The position numbers and the translations under genes are program-made. A stretch of DNA of 37,205 nucleotides from an uncultured Oscillospiraceae bacterium (GTDB lineage: Bacteria > Bacillota > Clostridia > Oscillospirales > Oscillospiraceae). The stretch spans positions 1-37,205 of the forward strand of contig CAKTEB010000014.1 in NCBI GenBank assembly GCA_934546685.1, read 5' to 3'. The notes beneath the pieces are model-generated. The model saw nothing but the letters and a program-made list of their open reading frames with translations. It made no database searches and was not told the origin of the DNA. This document shows, in pieces, positions 8,032 to 16,828 of the stretch; position 1 is the first letter of the stretch, and the number at the start of each line of letters is the position of its first letter.

Positions 8032-9449
8032 AAACCGTCTTTTCCCGGCAGCTGGGCCTCATGGCGGGAATGCTCCTTCTGAGCTTTGTACTGCTGGGGG
8101 GCAGCTTTACCAGCCTGTTCTATAATCATATGCTCAAGGAGGAAAAAGCGTCCCTGTCCCACAATGCCGAAGCGGTGAGCAGCTATGTGAGCACCCAGAG
8201 CACCCTGAGCCAGATCGACGACTGGGAGCTCCGGCTATCGGTGAGCTACGGTGCAAATGTATCGGATACCGATGTGCTCATCACGGATCCCACCGGGGTC
8301 GTGACCCTGTGCTCCTGCAATCAGTTTATCTGCGACCACATGGGCAAGACGGTTCCCTCGGATATGCTGAGTAATATGAGCGCCGACGGCTATGCCTATG
8401 CGACAGGGGTGCTCAGCGGCGTGTATACCGATGAACGGTATCTCTATGGGGTGCCGGTGATGTCCGCGGCCACGGAGGAGCTTCTCGGCTATGTGGTGGT
8501 GTCCACCGCCACCAAGGACATGAGCGATATGATGAGCCGGATCATCGGCCTGTTCCTACTGACGGCGATCTTGGTGTTGGTGGTGGCTACCGTAGCCATG
8601 GCCGTTATCACCCGGCGGCAGACCGAGACCATCCGGGATCTGGCCAAGGCCGCGCGGCAGTTTGCGCACGGGGATTTCTCCGCCCGGATCTATCCCGACG
8701 GAGGCGATGAGGAGATGGCGGAGCTGGCCACTGCCTTCAACAACATGGCCACTTCGCTGGAGAAGAGCGAGAACCTCCGGCAGGAGTTCATCTCCAACGT
8801 GTCTCATGAGCTCAAGACCCCCATGACCACCATCGCGGGCTTTATGGACGGCATGCTGGACGGCACCATCCCCAAGGAGAAATACGCCTACTATATGCAG
8901 ACGGTCTCCGACGAGGTCAAGCGCCTGAGCCGCCTGGTGCGCAGCATGCTGGATATCTCCCGGCTCCAGTCCACCGGCGAGGAGATCCAGAAGGCCCGGT
9001 TCGACGTCACCGAGGCTCTGGGCCGGACGCTTCTGACCTTTGAGCAGAAGATCGAGGAGAAGAACCTGGACGTGCAGGTGGATATGCCCGAAAAGGCTGT
9101 GTATGTCATGGCAAATGAGGACGCCATCACCCAGGTCATCTACAATCTCATCGACAACGGCGTAAAATTCGCGGAGAAGGACACCCCCTTCCTCCTGACC
9201 GTGGCCGTCTCCGGGGGCAAGGCCCTGGTGAGCGTGGCAAACCACGGCCCCACCATTCCCGCCGATGAGCTGCCGCTGGTTTTTGACCGGTTCCACAAGT
9301 CCGACAAGAGCCGCTCTATGGACAAGACCGGCGTGGGTCTGGGCCTCTACATTGTCAAGACCATTCTGGGCAGCCACGGAGAAGATATCACCGTCACCAG
9401 CCGGGAGGGCCTTACCACCTTCACCTTCACTCTGGAGCTGGTGAAATAA
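8028..9449 (+). CDS. Membrane sensor histidine kinase (system 1)
   Basis: Partner kinase of the upstream regulator, 473 residues. Helices at about 9-31 and 173-195 flank an extracellular sensor of about 140 residues; then HAMP (about 196-248), HisKA with H260 in NVSHELKTP, and an ATPase domain with N-box (NLIDNGVKF, 373-381), FDRFHKSDKS F-box and GVGLGLYIVK G2 box (435-444). The G1 box reads NHGPTIP rather than DxGxG-type, a variation seen in some kinases. The sensor has a compact Cys/His cluster, C95, C97, C102, H104 (CxCx4CxH), which could bind metal or form disulfides; no named sensor domain is recognised. A terminator follows the stop. Confidence 0.93.
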   Translation: MKTVFSRQLGLMAGMLLLSFVLLGGSFTSLFYNHMLKEEKASLSHNAEAVSSYVSTQSTLSQIDDWELRLSVSYGANVSDTDVLITDPTGVVTLCSCNQFICDHMGKTVPSDMLSNMSADGYAYATGVLSGVYTDERYLYGVPVMSAATEELLGYVVVSTATKDMSDMMSRIIGLFLLTAILVLVVATVAMAVITRRQTETIRDLAKAARQFAHGDFSARIYPDGGDEEMAELATAFNNMATSLEKSENLRQEFISNVSHELKTPMTTIAGFMDGMLDGTIPKEKYAYYMQTVSDEVKRLSRLVRSMLDISRLQSTGEEIQKARFDVTEALGRTLLTFEQKIEEKNLDVQVDMPEKAVYVMANEDAITQVIYNLIDNGVKFAEKDTPFLLTVAVSGGKALVSVANHGPTIPADELPLVFDRFHKSDKSRSMDKTGVGLGLYIVKTILGSHGEDITVTSREGLTTFTFTLELVK

Positions 9450-9463
9450 ACGGAAAAACCATC

Positions 9464-9498
9464 AAACGGGACTGCCGAAATCCGGCAGCCTCGTTTTT
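9464..9498 (+). terminator. Terminator after two-component system 1
   Basis: AAACG (9464-9468) and CTGCCG pair with CGGCAG and CGTTT, with an imperfect junction between, and the 3' arm ends in five T's (9494-9498). Confidence 0.75.
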
Positions 9499-9560
9499 CC
9501 GCTCTGGGCGGAAAACTTGCGGTGTTTCGTCATAAAATGCTACCAATTTGTAACGGAATG

Positions 9561-9569
9561 TGATATACT
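9561..9569 (+). promoter_or_regulatory. Extended -10 promoter of the lipoprotein gene
   Basis: TGA then TATACT (9564-9569) forms an extended -10. The hexamer at the -35 distance (9541-9546) is poor, which is usual for this promoter type. The GTG start lies 31 bases downstream. Confidence 0.6.
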
Positions 9570-9599
9570 ACCAAAGAGTGCATTAAAGGAGGCAGAGCT

Positions 9600-10928
9600 G
9601 TGAAACTACGGAGGATCATCCCGCTTCTGCTGCTCCTGGGCCTGTTGGGGGGCTGCTCCGGTATGAGCATCGAGGAGCTCTATTGCCTGCCCAAGGCCAG
9701 TGAGGATTATTACGATCTGCAGGAGGCACTGTCCGGGATCCTGAGCCAGGGCTACAGCTATCACGCCCCGGCCTCCGGCGCCCGACGGGAATCAGTGCAG
9801 CTGGTGGATCTGGATCATGACGGCCAGGATGAGGCCATTGCTTTTTTCCGCAGCAGCCAGACCGGAACCGTGGCGGCCTATATCTTCGCCCGGAAGGACG
9901 GAAATTACGAGGAGACGGCGGCCATCGACTGCCCCGGCAGCGCCGTGGGCTCCGTGGAGTATGCGGACCTAGACGGCAGCGGACGGCTGGAGCTCATCAT
10001 CACCTGCCAGGTCAGCGAGGCGGTGACCCAGTCCCTCCAGGTGATCCGCTATGAAGAAGAGCAGGCGGAGACGGTTTTGACTGCCTCCTGCGGCCGGTAT
10101 GAGCTGGTGGATCTCAACGGAGACGGAGCGGAGGAGCTTTTCTGCGTCACTGGCAGCGGCACCGATTCCGCCGCAGCAGTCAACTATTACGCCTGGCAGG
10201 ACGGAAAGCTGGGCGAGAACCCGGAGCTTCGGCTCTCGGGGGACAGCTCCGGCATTTTGAAGATCCAGCAGGGGATCTTAGACGATGGAAACGGCGCGGT
10301 GCTGGTAAGCAGCCAGAGCGGTGACGAGCTGGTCACCGATGTCTATGCCTGGACGGAGGAAAACGGACTCCGGCAGGTGGAGCTGGGGGACAGCGGCCGA
10401 TCCACCTATCTTCGAGGCAGAGATCTGTTCCCTCAGGATATCGACGGCGACGGCTGTATCGAGATCCCCGTGGACGGCAGCATTCCGGCCCACGACACCG
10501 GCACGGACAGCGCCGCCTATGTGCGCTGGAGCGGCCTCACTGAAAAGGGCGGGATCACGGAGAAGTATCTGGCCTATTACTGCTTCGACGAGGGCTGGTA
10601 TTTAGAGCTCCCGGAGGCCTGGGACGGCAATATCTCCTTGGCGGAGAATGACGAGACCCAGGGGGCCTGCACCCTTCATACGGTGACCTTCTACCACCGT
10701 AGGAGCGGCAGTAGAAGCGACCAGAAGATCCTGAGCATCTGCGCCCTATGGGGCGCGGACCGGCAGGAGCAGGCGGAGAAGCGGCAGCTCACCAGCCTCT
10801 ACAGCGATACCGACGTGATTTTAGCGGCGGAGATTGATGACAGCGCGGAGACCTGGGAGGGAGCCGTCACTGTGGCCCAGGTGTCGGAGCGGTTCCATGT
10901 GCTGGGCGCGAAAAACGACGATAACTGA
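9600..10928 (+). CDS. Lipoprotein with FG-GAP-like DxDxDG repeats, next to signalling genes
   Basis: A 442-residue secreted lipoprotein: basic N-terminus, hydrophobic stretch and lipobox LLGGC with lipidated C19. The mature part holds four acidic loops of calcium-binding shape, DLDHDG (70-75), DLDGSG (123-128), DLNGDG (171-176) and DIDGDG (280-285), each after a short hydrophobic strand. This is the FG-GAP/VCBS pattern of beta-propeller blades. The C-terminal 150 residues lack the repeat. It starts at GTG 9600 after AAAGGAGG (seven-base spacing). The next response regulator begins 35 bases after the stop with no terminator, so it is probably transcribed with system 2. A role as an envelope sensor or accessory for that kinase is inference from position only. 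Confidence 0.8.
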   Translation: MKLRRIIPLLLLLGLLGGCSGMSIEELYCLPKASEDYYDLQEALSGILSQGYSYHAPASGARRESVQLVDLDHDGQDEAIAFFRSSQTGTVAAYIFARKDGNYEETAAIDCPGSAVGSVEYADLDGSGRLELIITCQVSEAVTQSLQVIRYEEEQAETVLTASCGRYELVDLNGDGAEELFCVTGSGTDSAAAVNYYAWQDGKLGENPELRLSGDSSGILKIQQGILDDGNGAVLVSSQSGDELVTDVYAWTEENGLRQVELGDSGRSTYLRGRDLFPQDIDGDGCIEIPVDGSIPAHDTGTDSAAYVRWSGLTEKGGITEKYLAYYCFDEGWYLELPEAWDGNISLAENDETQGACTLHTVTFYHRRSGSRSDQKILSICALWGADRQEQAEKRQLTSLYSDTDVILAAEIDDSAETWEGAVTVAQVSERFHVLGAKNDDN

Positions 10929-10963
10929 CCGAGAGGTCATAGAAATAGGGAAGGAAACTGACC

Positions 10964-11650
10964 ATGAAAAAAGTGTTGATTTTGGAGGATGAGGCCAGCA
11001 TCCGCAGTTTTGTAGTTATCAATCTGCGGCGGGCAGGCTATGAGGCCATCGAGGCCAGCACCGGCGAAGAGGCTCTGGAGCAGCTCAAGCGGAATCCGGA
11101 CACCGGCGTCGCCATTTTCGATATCAATCTTCCGGGCATGGACGGCTTTGAGGTATGCCGCACCGTCCGGGCCACCAATAAGAGCATCGGCATCATCATG
11201 CTCACTGCCCGGACTCAGGAGATGGACAAGGTCACCGGCCTGATGACCGGCGCCGACGACTATGTGACCAAGCCCTTCTCTCCGGCGGAGCTTACCGCCC
11301 GGATCGACGCCCTGTACCGCCGGATTGGCGGGGAGCCCAACGTCTCTCCCGACGAGCTCCGGCAGGGGCCCTTTGTGCTCAACACCAGAAACCGCACCCT
11401 GGAGAAGGCCGGAGATAAGATCCGCCTGACTCAGGTGGAATACGCCATCGTCAAGCTGTTTATGCAGAATCCCGGCCGGGCTATGTCCCGGGAGGATATC
11501 CTGGCGGCGGTCTGGGGCAGAGATTACGACGGCGAACTGAAGATCGTGGATGTGAACATCCGCCGTCTGCGCATCAAAATCGAGGACGACACCTCCAACC
11601 CCGTGTACATTACCACGGTCTGGGGCTACGGCTATAAGTGGGGCGCTTGA
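10964..11650 (+). CDS. OmpR/PhoB-family response regulator (system 2)
   Basis: A 228-residue regulator with a receiver domain (acidic ED at 8-9, phosphorylation site D53 in IFDINLPGMDG, MLTAR, and Lys in DDYVTKPF) followed by a winged-helix DNA-binding domain (VDVNIRRLRIKIE and VWGYGYKW). The ATG at 10964 has a GGGAAGGA site upstream. It follows the lipoprotein gene closely and is followed after four bases by its kinase, so the three genes form an operon. Same family and length as the first regulator, but the sequences differ throughout, so this is not a recent duplication. Confidence 0.93.
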   Translation: MKKVLILEDEASIRSFVVINLRRAGYEAIEASTGEEALEQLKRNPDTGVAIFDINLPGMDGFEVCRTVRATNKSIGIIMLTARTQEMDKVTGLMTGADDYVTKPFSPAELTARIDALYRRIGGEPNVSPDELRQGPFVLNTRNRTLEKAGDKIRLTQVEYAIVKLFMQNPGRAMSREDILAAVWGRDYDGELKIVDVNIRRLRIKIEDDTSNPVYITTVWGYGYKWGA

Positions 11651-11654
11651 GACC

Positions 11655-13079
11655 ATGAAAAAAATGTCCGGGATCCGTTCCCGATGGCTGACCCACAACG
11701 TGATCTTTATGGTGCTGCTGGTGCTGGGCTGCGCGGCCTGCGCGGTGGCGGCCCTGTCCAGCTACTACTATAGCTGCATGCGCAGCAGCCTGGAGGCCCA
11801 GGCCAAGACCACGGCGGACTTCTTTGAGACCTATATCAGCGGCTATGACGAGGAGTTCTACAGCAGCGTCTATAATTTTACCCAGAACTACGAGAGCAAG
11901 AACAATCTGGAGCTGGAGTTCCTCAGCGGCAGCGGAGAGATCATCAGCTCATCCTTCGGCCTGGCCTCCGGGAGCCAGCCCGCCACGGCGGACGTTCAGG
12001 GAGCCCTCCAGGACCAGAAGATCACCACCTTCCAGGGCAAGGATCCCCAGACCGGGGAGCGCATCCTGGCCATCTCCGCCCCGGTGCGGCAGGCTGACGG
12101 CCAGACCGTGGGAGCACTGCGGCTTGTGACCTCTCTGCGGCTTGCCAATCGGCAGATCGTCATGTGGGCCGGGGTCATCTGCCTGGTGGCGCTGTTTATC
12201 ATTCTGCTCATCTGGGGCACGGGGATGTATTTCATCCACTCCATCGTGACCCCGGTGGCGGATATCACTGATACCGCCAAGCGCATCGCCTCCGGCGGCT
12301 ACGGCACCCAGATCCAGAAGAAATTCGCCGAAAATGACGACGAGATCGGCGAGCTGGCCCGGGCCATCAACAATCTCTCTCTACAGATCAGTCAGACGGA
12401 GAAGATGCAGTCGGAGTTCCTGTCCTCGGTGTCCCATGAGCTGCGGACGCCGCTGACGGCCATCTCCGGCTGGGGCGAGACCCTGATGACCAGCGATCAG
12501 ATGGATCCGGTGGAGACCCGCCGGGGCATTGTCACCATGCTGAAGGAGACCAAGCGCCTGACCTCTCTGGTGGAGGAGCTTTTGGAGTTTTCACGGATCC
12601 AGGATGGACGCTTTAAGCTCAATGTGGAGCCCTGCGACCTGCGGGGCGTCTTCGAGGATACGATCTTTATGTACGGAAGCCGCCTGAAGCAGGAGGGTAT
12701 CGACCTCCAGTACGAGGCCTCTGACGAGGACATCCCGGAGATCAGCTGCGACCCGGAGCGTATGAAGCAGGTGTTCCTGAACATCCTGGACAATGCGGCC
12801 AAATACGGCGGCTCCGGCGGAAAGGTCCTCTGCGACCTGCGGGTAGCCGGGGACAATTTGGAGGTCCACATTCGGGACTTCGGCCCCGGCATCCCCGAGG
12901 ACGAGCTGCCCCTGGTAAAGAAGAAATTTTACAAGGGCTCCTCCAAGGCCCGGGGCAGCGGCATCGGCTTGGCTGTCTGCGAGGAGATCGTCTCCATGCA
13001 CGGGGGCCAGCTCATCATTGCCAATGCGGACGACGGCCAGACCGGCTGTGCCGTGACCATCAAATTGCCGCTGAAATAA
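11655..13079 (+). CDS. Membrane sensor histidine kinase (system 2)
   Basis: A 474-residue kinase with helices at about 16-36 and 171-194 enclosing an extracellular sensor (37-170) of the single Cache/PAS-like size, rich in Ser and Gln. Next come HAMP (about 195-246), HisKA with H261 in SSVSHELRTPLTAI, and a canonical ATPase domain with NILDNAAKYG N-box, RDFGPGIP G1 and GSGIGLAVCEEIV G2. The start lies four bases after the regulator stop. It should phosphorylate the upstream regulator; the stimulus is unknown. No terminator is visible after it; the next gene has its own promoter. Confidence 0.93.
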   Translation: MKKMSGIRSRWLTHNVIFMVLLVLGCAACAVAALSSYYYSCMRSSLEAQAKTTADFFETYISGYDEEFYSSVYNFTQNYESKNNLELEFLSGSGEIISSSFGLASGSQPATADVQGALQDQKITTFQGKDPQTGERILAISAPVRQADGQTVGALRLVTSLRLANRQIVMWAGVICLVALFIILLIWGTGMYFIHSIVTPVADITDTAKRIASGGYGTQIQKKFAENDDEIGELARAINNLSLQISQTEKMQSEFLSSVSHELRTPLTAISGWGETLMTSDQMDPVETRRGIVTMLKETKRLTSLVEELLEFSRIQDGRFKLNVEPCDLRGVFEDTIFMYGSRLKQEGIDLQYEASDEDIPEISCDPERMKQVFLNILDNAAKYGGSGGKVLCDLRVAGDNLEVHIRDFGPGIPEDELPLVKKKFYKGSSKARGSGIGLAVCEEIVSMHGGQLIIANADDGQTGCAVTIKLPLK

Positions 13080-13121
13080 GCGCGGCGGAAGCGAAATATA
13101 CCACTTTTGGGACTCCTTCTG

Positions 13122-13130
13122 TGCTATACT
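13122..13130 (+). promoter_or_regulatory. Extended -10 promoter for the DUF1385-prmC-recA run
   Basis: TGC directly followed by TATACT (13125-13130), with no good -35, 31 bases before the GTG start. Confidence 0.55.
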
Positions 13131-13161
13131 GTGCTAAGGAGGAGCGGAAAGGAATCATACT

Positions 13162-14106
13162 GTGGCAAATCAGGAAAAAAGAACGTCCATCGGCGGCCAG
13201 GCCCTCATTGAAGGCATCATGATGCGGGGCCCCTTCCGTCAGGCCATTGCGGTTCGGGATCAGCAGGGCGAGATCGTTCTGAAGGTCGATGAGCTGAAGT
13301 TCATCAAGGACAAATATCCCATTTTGGGCTGGCCGCTGATCCGCGGCGTGGTGAACTTCGGAGGCAGCATGGTGGCCGGCGTCAAGGCCCTTATGTATTC
13401 GGCCTCCTTCTATCCCGAGGAGGAGGGCGCAAATGAGGAGCCCGGGAAATTCGAGCAGTGGCTGGAAAAGCACATCGGCTCAGAAAAGCTGGAATCCCTG
13501 CTGATCTATCTGGCGGTGCTGCTGGGCGTGGCCTTTTCCGTGGGGCTGTTTCTGCTGCTGCCCACCTTCCTGGTGGGACTGGTGCGGCCCATTCACGACA
13601 ATTACCTGCTGCGGAACCTCTGCGAGGGCCTGGTGAAGATCCTTATTTTCACCGGCTATATGATCGGGGTATCCAAGCTGAAGGATATGCGCCGGGTGTT
13701 CTCCTACCACGGGGCGGAGCACAAATCCATTAAGTGCTATGAGATGGGCCTGCCCCTGACCGTGGAGAATGTCCGGCCCTGCACCCGGTTCCATCCTCGC
13801 TGCGGCACCAGCTTCCTGTTTGTGGTGATTTTCATCAGCATTCTGGTGGGCAGTGTGGTTCAGGTGGGAAATACCCTGCTGCGGATGCTCTGCCATCTGC
13901 TGCTGCTGCTGCCGGTGGTGGCCATCAGCTATGAGATCAACCGGCTGGTGGGCCGCCATGACAACAAGCTCACCAAGATCCTGACGGCTCCCGGCATGTG
14001 GTTCCAGAACTTCACCACCAATGAGCCCGACGACTCCATGATCGAGTGCGCCATTGCGGCCCTGGAGGCCGTGATCCCCCAGCAGGAAGGGGCGGACAAC
14101 TGGTAA
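13162..14106 (+). CDS. DUF1385 (YqhQ-like) membrane protein
   Basis: A 314-residue member of the DUF1385 family, of unknown biochemical role, widespread in Firmicutes. Seen: the family start GGQALIEGIMMRGP (11-24), hydrophobic segments at about 112-142, 155-171 and 217-256, and between them conserved His/Cys motifs YHGAEHKSI (182-190) and CTRFHPRCGTSF (207-218). These suggest a metal-binding site facing the membrane surface. GTG start at 13162 with AAAGGA eight bases upstream. prmC starts two bases after the stop; in other Clostridia this family also sits next to prmC. Confidence 0.88.
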   Translation: MANQEKRTSIGGQALIEGIMMRGPFRQAIAVRDQQGEIVLKVDELKFIKDKYPILGWPLIRGVVNFGGSMVAGVKALMYSASFYPEEEGANEEPGKFEQWLEKHIGSEKLESLLIYLAVLLGVAFSVGLFLLLPTFLVGLVRPIHDNYLLRNLCEGLVKILIFTGYMIGVSKLKDMRRVFSYHGAEHKSIKCYEMGLPLTVENVRPCTRFHPRCGTSFLFVVIFISILVGSVVQVGNTLLRMLCHLLLLLPVVAISYEINRLVGRHDNKLTKILTAPGMWFQNFTTNEPDDSMIECAIAALEAVIPQQEGADNW

Positions 14107-14108
14107 GC

Positions 14109-15023
14109 ATGGAAAGCTACAGCTATCATGACCTGTATCTGGCGGCCAAGCGTGCCCTCCGAAAGGTGGACGGCGAGAATGCTGAGTTTACCGCCCGGCA
14201 GCTGGTGGCGGCGGCCACAGACCGGAGCCTTAGCCAACTGGTGGCGGATTTCCCGCTGACGGTGTTCAGCCGGGATATTCAGCGGGTGAGCCAGATGGTG
14301 GAGCGCCATCTGAAGGGCGAGCCCGTGGCCTATATCCTGGGCCAGTGGGAATTCTACGGCCTGAGCCTGACGGTGACCCCGGATGTGCTAATCCCCAGGG
14401 ACGACACAGAGGCGGTCTGCGACCTGGCCATCCACCAGACGAAGCTCTCCGGGCAGAATCCCAGGGTGCTGGATCTGTGCGCGGGCTCTGGCTGCATCGG
14501 CCTGGCCATTGCGGCGAAGGTAAAGGACGCCCGGGTGACCCTGGGGGAGATCTCGCCGGAGGCCATCCGCATCGCCAAAAAGAACATGCAGGACAATCAT
14601 TTAAGCGGCCGGGTCAGCTGCATCCAGCTGGACGTCCGGCAGCCAGCCCCAAAATTTTTGGGGAAATACGATCTCATCGTATCCAATCCGCCCTATATCA
14701 CGGCCCATCAGATGGAGGAGCTGGACGCTTCCGTCCGGGACTATGAGCCCCATCTGGCCCTGTACGGCGGGAATGACGGCCTGGATTACTACCGGGCCAT
14801 TGTGAAAAACTACACCCCTCTGCTCCGGGACGGCGGATTTATCTGCTTTGAATTCGGCATGGGCCAGGAGGCGGAGGTGTGCCAGATCCTGATGGATCAT
14901 GGCTATCGGCTGGGCAGGCTGGTCCGGGATACCGGCGAGCGGGCCCGGGCTGTTATGGCCCAGAAGCCGCAGACAGAAAATTTGAGTCAGGGAAAGGAAT
15001 GTGCGGAAGATGGCAAAGAGTAA
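14109..15023 (+). CDS. prmC: Peptide chain release factor N5-glutamine methyltransferase
   Basis: Methylates the Gln of the GGQ motif in release factors RF1 and RF2 using S-adenosylmethionine, improving termination. The 304-residue product has an N-terminal helical domain, LIPRDDTE (94-101, family form IPRxxTE), the SAM-binding loop DLCAGSGCIGLA (122-133) and the catalytic NPPY (193-196). The ATG at 14109 (MESYSY) lies two bases after the previous stop and lacks a clear ribosome site, so translation is probably coupled. Its 3' end overlaps recA by 14 bases. RF1 (prfA), the usual neighbour of prmC, is not in this window. Confidence 0.93.
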   Translation: MESYSYHDLYLAAKRALRKVDGENAEFTARQLVAAATDRSLSQLVADFPLTVFSRDIQRVSQMVERHLKGEPVAYILGQWEFYGLSLTVTPDVLIPRDDTEAVCDLAIHQTKLSGQNPRVLDLCAGSGCIGLAIAAKVKDARVTLGEISPEAIRIAKKNMQDNHLSGRVSCIQLDVRQPAPKFLGKYDLIVSNPPYITAHQMEELDASVRDYEPHLALYGGNDGLDYYRAIVKNYTPLLRDGGFICFEFGMGQEAEVCQILMDHGYRLGRLVRDTGERARAVMAQKPQTENLSQGKECAEDGKE

Positions 15024-16152
15024 ACCGGCATATGAAGCGGCGGCACCGGCCACCGACAAGAAAAAGGCACTGGAAACTGCGGTAGCGCAGATCAAGAAGA
15101 ATTTTGGTCAGGGCTCCATTATGCGCCTGGGCGACGCGGCCAGCATGAACGTGGAGGTGATCCCCACCGGCTCCCTGACCCTGGACCTGGCTCTGGGCGT
15201 GGGCGGTCTGCCCAAGGGCAGAATCGTAGAGATCTACGGGCCCGAATCCTCCGGTAAGACCACCCTGGCCCTCCATGTGGTGGCCGAGGCCCAGAAGCTG
15301 GGCGGCGAGGTGGCCTTTGTGGATGCGGAGCATGCGCTGGATCCCGAGTACGCGGCGGCCCTGGGTGTGGACACTGAGAATATGCTGGTGTCCCAGCCGG
15401 ACTATGGCGAGCAGGCATTGGAGATCACCGACGCGCTGGTGCGCTCCGGCGCGATCTCCGTGGTAGTGGTGGACTCCGTGGCGGCGCTGACCCCCCGGGC
15501 GGAGATCGAGGGCGAGATGGGCGAGTCCGTTGTGGGCCTCCAGGCCCGGCTCATGTCCCAGGCTCTGCGGAAGCTGGCAGGCTCCATCGCCAAGACCAAC
15601 TGCCTGGTGATTTTCATCAACCAGATCCGCGACAAGATCGGCGTGATCTACGGCTCCTCTGAGACCACCACCGGCGGCCGGGCTCTGAAATTCTTCGCCT
15701 CGGTCCGTCTGGACATTCGCCGCACTGAGAGCCTCAAGAACGGCGGCGAGATCCTGGGCAACCATACCCGGGTCAAGGTGGTCAAGAACAAGGTGGCGCC
15801 GCCCTTCCGAGAGGCGGAGTTTGATATCATGTACGGCGAGGGCATCTCCCACAACGGAGAGCTCATCGATTTGGGCGTGAAGTACGACCTGGTGCAGAAG
15901 AGCGGCAGCTGGTATGCCATCGGCGACGAGCGCATCGGACAGGGCCGTGACAATGCCAAAAACTATCTCCGGGACAATCCGGAGGCCGCCGAGGCCCTGG
16001 AGGCCGCCATCCGCCGGGAGGCTCAGAAGGCCCAGGCGGAGAAGCAGGCAAAGCGGGCCGGAAGCGCCTCTGCGGCTGCGGCCACCGCCGCCACCAAGGC
16101 GGTGGATATCTCTGCCGACGACTTCGACGACGGGGATGATATGGACGTATGA
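15010..16152 (+). CDS. recA: Recombinase RecA
   Basis: Strand-exchange ATPase of homologous recombination and co-protease for LexA. The 380-residue product shows Walker A GPESSGKTT (77-85), the VDAEHALDP segment, VVVVDSVAALTP (Walker B), the L1 and L2 DNA-binding loops (NQIRDKIGVIYGSSETTTGG) and a C-terminal Ala-rich linker ending in a very acidic tail (DDFDDGDDMDV). I prefer the ATG at 15010; the GTG at 15001 is only two bases from the AAAGGA site. It overlaps prmC by 14 bases and recX by four (ATGA). I saw no LexA-type palindrome close upstream, so SOS control, if any, acts further upstream in the operon. Confidence 0.97.
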   Translation: MAKSKPAYEAAAPATDKKKALETAVAQIKKNFGQGSIMRLGDAASMNVEVIPTGSLTLDLALGVGGLPKGRIVEIYGPESSGKTTLALHVVAEAQKLGGEVAFVDAEHALDPEYAAALGVDTENMLVSQPDYGEQALEITDALVRSGAISVVVVDSVAALTPRAEIEGEMGESVVGLQARLMSQALRKLAGSIAKTNCLVIFINQIRDKIGVIYGSSETTTGGRALKFFASVRLDIRRTESLKNGGEILGNHTRVKVVKNKVAPPFREAEFDIMYGEGISHNGELIDLGVKYDLVQKSGSWYAIGDERIGQGRDNAKNYLRDNPEAAEALEAAIRREAQKAQAEKQAKRAGSASAAAATAATKAVDISADDFDDGDDMDV

Positions 16153-16781
16153 CCTTAATAAAACTCAGTGCCCTGGGCACTGACGGCAGCAAGGTCATGC
16201 TCTGGTTTAGTGACGGCAGCAAAATGCGGATTCCCACCTCGCTGGTGGCAGATCTGGGGCTCTATGGGGGCATGGAGCTGGAGGAGGAAGACCTCTCACG
16301 GCTCATGGAGGAGGCGCAGCGGGCCTCAGCCAAAAGCCGAGCGGTACGGATTGTCTCCTCCACCAGCATCTCGGAAAAGGCCCTAAGGCAGCGGCTGATC
16401 CAGCGGGGGGAGAACCCCGACAACGCCCAGGAGGCGGTGGACTGGCTTCGGGACTTGGGAGCCCTGGACGACGGGGCCATGGCCCGGCAGGTGGTGGAGC
16501 GCTGCATTCAGAAGGGCTATGGCAGAGCAAGGATCCAGCAGGAGCTCTATCAAAAGGGCATTCCAAAAAAATACTGGGAGGAAAACCTGGAGCATCTCCC
16601 GGATATGTCCGAGGCCATCGACCGGTTTTTAGAGCGGCGGTTCCGGGGCGCAGCGCTGGATCAGAAGACCATCAAAAAGGCGGCGGATGCATTATACCGC
16701 CGAGGACACAGCTGGGACGCTATTTCCTCCGCGCTTTCGCGCTATGAGGCCCGGCTGGAAGATACGGATTCGTTCGACTGA
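16149..16781 (+). CDS. recX: RecA regulator RecX
   Basis: RecX binds RecA filaments and tunes their activity. The 210-residue product has an N-terminal extension of about 60 residues typical of Firmicutes RecX, then the helical repeats with family patterns: SISEKALRQRLIQRG, AVDWLRDLGALDDGAMARQ and KGYGRARIQQELYQKGI. It starts within the recA stop (ATGA) and so should be translated in step with recA. The location directly after recA is standard. Confidence 0.92.
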   Translation: MTLIKLSALGTDGSKVMLWFSDGSKMRIPTSLVADLGLYGGMELEEEDLSRLMEEAQRASAKSRAVRIVSSTSISEKALRQRLIQRGENPDNAQEAVDWLRDLGALDDGAMARQVVERCIQKGYGRARIQQELYQKGIPKKYWEENLEHLPDMSEAIDRFLERRFRGAALDQKTIKKAADALYRRGHSWDAISSALSRYEARLEDTDSFD

Positions 16782-16828
16782 TTTATCATAATTTTGGAAT
16801 ACATCATCAATTCATTGGAGGTCTCCAA

